64,000 nucleotides of DNA from a bacterium (GTDB lineage: Bacteria; Cyanobacteriota; Vampirovibrionia; Gastranaerophilales; Gastranaerophilaceae): positions 1-64,000 of the forward strand of contig JAFXHF010000005.1 in NCBI GenBank assembly GCA_017536545.1, in the 5' to 3' direction. Positions 62,159 to 64,000 of the stretch are shown here, one piece after another. Numbering within the stretch: the stretch's first letter is position 1; each line of letters begins with the position of its first letter. A program made the translations under genes and the position numbers. Below the pieces are notes generated by a model. That model was not told where the DNA came from. It saw only the letters and a list, made by a program, of their open reading frames with translations, and ran no database searches.

Positions 62159-62410
62159 TTATTCTGTATAATTTAACATTGCGTCACTATCTTTTGCAGC
62201 CAATTCAATTAGCAAATAAGTCATATAAGCCCCAAGAGCAACAGCTTTTGGATCTAAATTTGTTTTATTAGCAGCTTCAATTATAGCTGTATTAATTTCA
62301 GGATTTTCTTCCTTAATATAATGAATCATTTTCTTACGCCAAGCTGGCATATCTTCAAAAATCTCATTAAATGCTGTTGTAGCAACATCTTCTGATATAA
62401 CAGGTAACAT
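62159..62410 (-). CDS. 83-residue helical protein upstream of pilT
   Basis: Small acidic all-helical protein (FNEIFEDMPAWRKKMIHYIK, LDPKAVALGAYMTYLLIELA) without signal peptide. No family recognised. Its 13-nt gap to pilT suggests co-expression and perhaps a role in pilus control. Confidence 0.65.
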   Translation of the reverse strand: MLPVISEDVATTAFNEIFEDMPAWRKKMIHYIKEENPEINTAIIEAANKTNLDPKAVALGAYMTYLLIELAAKDSDAMLNYTE

Positions 62411-62501
62411 ATAATAAAGCCCTCTTAATACATACGCTATATTTATTATACACTAAATTTCAGACCTTGTCTATATTGCAATAAAAATCATATGTTTGAA
62501 G

Positions 62502-62507
62502 TATAAT
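62502..62507 (+). promoter_or_regulatory. -10 element 6 nt before the recF ATG
   Basis: Perfect TATAAT followed by CGAATT and the ATG at 62514; the -35 is poor. The spacing again places +1 at the start codon. Confidence 0.4.
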
Positions 62508-62513
62508 CGAATT

Positions 62514-63626
62514 ATGAGATTAAAACGATTACAGTTAGTAGATTATAGAAATTGTGAAAATCTTGAATTAGACTTTAACAAGTCTAAAATCTTAATCATT
62601 GGAAAAAATGCACAAGGGAAAACAAACATCCTTGAAAGTATTTACTTTTTATCAACATTAAAAACCCCAAGAACATCAAATATTCTAGAATTAATAAACT
62701 TCAACAAAGAGTATTTTAAAATTGAAGCTGATGTTATAAAAGCAGACACCGATATAGATTTACTTTATGCATACTCCCAAGACAAGAAAAAAGAAGTAAA
62801 AGTAAATGGCACAAAAGCTACAACAAAAGATTTTAAATCTGTATTAAAGACTGTTCTTTTTTCTACAACAGATTTACTTTTATTAAGAGGAACACCTCAA
62901 GATAGAAGAGATTGGCTAGATAGAGCTATTTGCCAAATTTATCCAGCATACGATGATAGACTTTCAAAATACGAAAAAATACGTATTCAAAAGAACAATT
63001 TCTTAAAAGAAGCTGCAAAAACAGGAGTAATGAATGATTCATTACTTGATGTTTTTAATGAACAATTATCCGTAACTGGTAGCAACATCATCTATATTCG
63101 CAAAAAATTCCTAAAAGAAATTGAAAAACTTGCAAAAGAAAAACACCAAACAATTAGCGAAACAGAAGAATTATCAATTAAGTACGACTGTTCTTTCCTA
63201 GGAATAAACAATGAAATAGAATCAATTGAAGATATTCAATATAAATTTTTAGAATCCTTAGATGAAAGAAGAATCGAGGAAACCCGCCGTTGTCAAGCGT
63301 GCGTTGGTCCACATAGAGATGATGTAATTTTTTACATCAATAATCAAGAAGCTACAAAATTCGCATCCCAAGGACAACAACGAACAATTGTTCTTGCATT
63401 AAAATTATCAGAATTAGATATAATAACTGATAAAACTGGAGATGAACCAATTTTACTATTAGATGATGTGTTAGCAGAACTTGATGATTTAAGACAAAAT
63501 TATTTATTAAAATCAATCAACAAAAACACTCAAACAATTATCACCTCAGTTGATACAATTTTATTTGAAGACGAATTTCTAAAAGATGTGTCCATCTTCA
63601 AAATTGAAAATGGACACCTAATCTAA
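62514..63626 (+). CDS. recF: DNA replication/repair protein RecF
   Basis: 370 residues from the ATG at 62514 (MRLKRLQLVDYRN), the family start; a TTG at 62496 would add six residues across the -10. Walker A GKNAQGKTNILESIYFLS, signature SQGQQRTIVLALKL and Walker B ILLLDDVLAELD. SMC-like ATPase that directs RecR-RecO to gaps. It is not next to dnaN or gyrB here. Confidence 0.95.
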   Translation: MRLKRLQLVDYRNCENLELDFNKSKILIIGKNAQGKTNILESIYFLSTLKTPRTSNILELINFNKEYFKIEADVIKADTDIDLLYAYSQDKKKEVKVNGTKATTKDFKSVLKTVLFSTTDLLLLRGTPQDRRDWLDRAICQIYPAYDDRLSKYEKIRIQKNNFLKEAAKTGVMNDSLLDVFNEQLSVTGSNIIYIRKKFLKEIEKLAKEKHQTISETEELSIKYDCSFLGINNEIESIEDIQYKFLESLDERRIEETRRCQACVGPHRDDVIFYINNQEATKFASQGQQRTIVLALKLSELDIITDKTGDEPILLLDDVLAELDDLRQNYLLKSINKNTQTIITSVDTILFEDEFLKDVSIFKIENGHLI

Positions 63627-63645
63627 AACTTTAATAAAATTTAGT

Positions 63646-64000
63646 TTATTCTTTTATCAACTTGGTAACAACTACCGCCGCTAATAAACAAGCTGCACCA
63701 ATATAGAATGTGTATTCATAATGATGGTTAATATTACCTGCAACATTTATCACTGAAGCGTTGATTAACCAACCAACTAAAGTACAAACAAACACTTGAG
63801 GTCCAGCAATAAAGATATTGAAAATACCCATTACAGAACCTTCTGTACCTGGTTTGATATAGCGTGAAAGCATCGCAAAAGGTAAAGCACAAACACTTGC
63901 CCAACCAATACCAGATAATCCCATAAAGAACAGAACTGCAGCTGGACTACTCTTGAAAAATGCTAAACATAAATACGCTACAACCATTGATAGCATAGAA
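63646..64000 (-). CDS. MFS transporter, C-terminal part only
   Basis: The gene runs off the right edge; the frame is open to the last base and its start lies outside. The visible 117 residues hold three to four transmembrane helices (PAAVLFFMGLSGIGWASVCA, PQVFVCTLVGWLINASVIN, YTFYIGAACLLAAVVVTKL) and the segment LPFAMLSRYIKPGTEGSVMG followed by IFNIFIAGPQ, which resembles the sugar:cation symporter/SLC45-like group of MFS. Substrate likely a sugar, by family only. Confidence 0.8.
   Translation of the reverse strand, partial: SMLSMVVAYLCLAFFKSSPAAVLFFMGLSGIGWASVCALPFAMLSRYIKPGTEGSVMGIFNIFIAGPQVFVCTLVGWLINASVINVAGNINHHYEYTFYIGAACLLAAVVVTKLIKE

Noticed and set aside
1-64000. CRISPR arrays, insertion sequences, prophage or attachment sites
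   Set aside because: No spaced direct repeats, transposase, integrase or phage structural gene was seen on either strand.

Overview
The window looks like chromosomal DNA from a gut-type, non-photosynthetic relative of the Cyanobacteria (Melainabacteria/Vampirovibrionia, most likely order Gastranaerophilales). The DNA is AT-rich. It encodes an RpaB-like response regulator and a PDZ/DUF512 radical-SAM protein of the type called cyanobacteria-specific. It also encodes Gram-negative envelope functions (lpxK, kdsB, two MCE/MlaD proteins, an OmpH/Skp chaperone, a TpsB/Omp85-type porin), a fermentative NAD-linked [FeFe]-hydrogenase and a set of flagellar-type genes. This placement is inference from gene content, not a phylogeny.

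Layout. 1-5.7 kb: 3' part of obg, a 56-residue zinc-ribbon gene, a TIGR01212 radical-SAM gene, two lineage-specific proteins, folP and a small MCE protein. 5.7-7.7 kb: bioD-bioA (minus). 7.8-10.6 kb: TpsB-type porin (minus) divergent from an OmpH/Skp chaperone. 10.6-14.7 kb: hydC-hydB-hydA (minus). 14.9-20.6 kb: an unknown gene with a hairpin over its start codon, a DUF2339 membrane protein, and mlaD-lpxK-nth (minus). 20.8-24.2 kb: unrecognised coiled-coil and Gly/Ala-rich proteins that may form one system. 24.4-29 kb: a PurH-like pseudoenzyme, dCMP deaminase, secreted GH13 enzyme and acyltransferase. 29.1-35.3 kb: fliE-fliF-(fliG-like)-fliH-flhA and yidD. 35.3-44.1 kb: DUF512 radical SAM, PadR regulator, putative zincin, GT39-like transferase, tRNA-His, PH-domain protein, acetyltransferase and several lineage-specific proteins. 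44.2-50.6 kb: rpaB, kdsB, prmA, accA-accD, a matrixin-like protease, ybaB-recR. 50.8-57 kb: a 57-residue gene, a 700-residue unknown protein, a calpain-like protease, a probable 6S RNA, and a CpaE/TadZ-like ATPase with a small partner. 57-64 kb: two membrane proteins, uvrB, pilT with a small upstream gene, recF, and the 3' part of an MFS transporter.

How the parts fit. The envelope genes point to a lipid A-containing outer membrane with MCE-type lipid transport. hydABC would dispose of fermentative electrons as H2, and accAD and bioAD support fatty-acid synthesis and its biotin cofactor. PilT and a CpaE-like ATPase suggest pili. The flagellar-type block has recognisable export and basal-body parts, but the protein in the FliG position lacks the motifs I would expect. 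That, together with the nearby coiled-coil proteins with flagellar-axial-like ends, makes an unusual flagellar-derived apparatus worth testing.

The most interesting regulatory signals are: sequences resembling the cyanobacterial RpaB box (HLR1) in the rpaB promoter, in the uvrB promoter and in a divergent intergenic region; several genes whose start codon sits exactly at the predicted transcription start (folP, uvrB, recF); a 16-bp hairpin that captures a start codon with the Shine-Dalgarno sequence in its loop; and a 180-nt RNA with 6S architecture. All promoter, operator and RNA calls were made by eye.
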